Source of the DNA: Sipunculus nudus
Taxonomy: Eukaryota; Annelida; Sipuncula; Golfingiida; Sipunculidae
Reading direction: 5' to 3'
Assembly (NCBI GenBank): GCA_026874595.1
Contig: CM049315.1
Coordinates: forward strand, 11,286,664-11,350,663
DNA length: 64,000 nt
This document shows, piece by piece, positions 63,669-64,000 of this stretch (positions are counted from its first letter, which is position 1; every line of letters starts with the position of its first letter). Under the pieces are notes generated by a model. It ran no database searches. It was not told the DNA's origin and worked only from the letters and a program-made list of their open reading frames with translations. The translations under genes were made by a program, and so were the position numbers.

Positions 63669-63727
<59 letters not shown>
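63669..63727. repeat. (TA)n microsatellite
   Basis: Pure TA repeat near the window end. The last 270 bases hold nothing recognisable. Confidence 0.95.
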
Positions 63728-63730
<3 letters not shown>

Positions 63731-64000
63731 ATATAAAGATAGGATATATAGGTGAATGTACCTTATTCCTAATAACAATATGTGATGTGAATATCAGTTT
63801 CATTAATAAAGAGGAACGTCAGTATCATTCTTTTTTATCGCTAACATGCGCCTTTTTGTTATGGAAGTACTGACGTGCATGCGTATGTACATTTATTGAC
63901 GGGTCTTAAAAGCCAAAGCAACAAATATACAGTGCATTTAGATTTATAAATCGTCATGGTTATATTCAAGTAAGAGTAATATCTCTATTCATTAGCAATC

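Noticed and set aside
1-64000. CRISPR array or bacterial operon
   Set aside because: Gene structure is eukaryotic. The only regular short repeats are a 35-bp tandem repeat without spacers and simple microsatellites.

Overview
The window is eukaryotic and invertebrate-like: genes are split into short exons with GT-AG introns, the DNA is AT-rich with long (TA)n tracts, and LINE, SINE, MITE and LTR-retrotransposon sequence is abundant. The main gene is a receptor tyrosine phosphatase with multi-EGF and kringle modules. With the repeat families present, this points to a lophotrochozoan, most plausibly a bivalve mollusc (inference; no species was identified).

Layout. 1-1252: 3' end of an L1/Tx1-like LINE on the + strand. 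2683-2951: a separate LINE endonuclease scrap. 3025-4945: tandem array of ~172 and ~340 bp units. 4960-5419: one arm of a near-identical inverted repeat whose other arm lies at 17531-17994. 5842-10755: a second, longer copy of the LINE (ORF1 and ORF2, several frame breaks). 11011-13477 (+): three well-preserved terminal exons of a receptor tyrosine phosphatase (RPTP) paralog, with a SINE in the first intron. 15173-15456: a MITE with TAA target duplication. 15950-18640: a degenerate segment that recurs at 27790-32460. 19593-20160 (-) and 20425-23694 (+): two decayed copies of the same phosphatase tail.

30828-53471 (-) is the main gene: signal peptide, EGF, kringle, eight further EGF-type modules, a transmembrane segment, a catalytically complete PTP domain D1 and an inactive D2. 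I could place 28 coding exons, about 1,190 residues in total. Its largest intron (38703-47579) holds a 6.8-kb Ty3/Gypsy element in antisense orientation to the gene, with integrase upstream of reverse transcriptase (Gmr1-type order). A further EGF exon in this gene is a dead pseudoexon, and two splice junctions in the cytoplasmic half do not agree in phase.

53485-64000 holds no gene that I can support. It carries a + strand SINE, a five-copy 35-bp tandem repeat and several microsatellites.

Overall the window is an RPTP neighbourhood with ongoing birth and decay. The same three D2 tail exons occur four times in both orientations, and an EGF exon scrap lies outside the gene, all within transposon-rich DNA.
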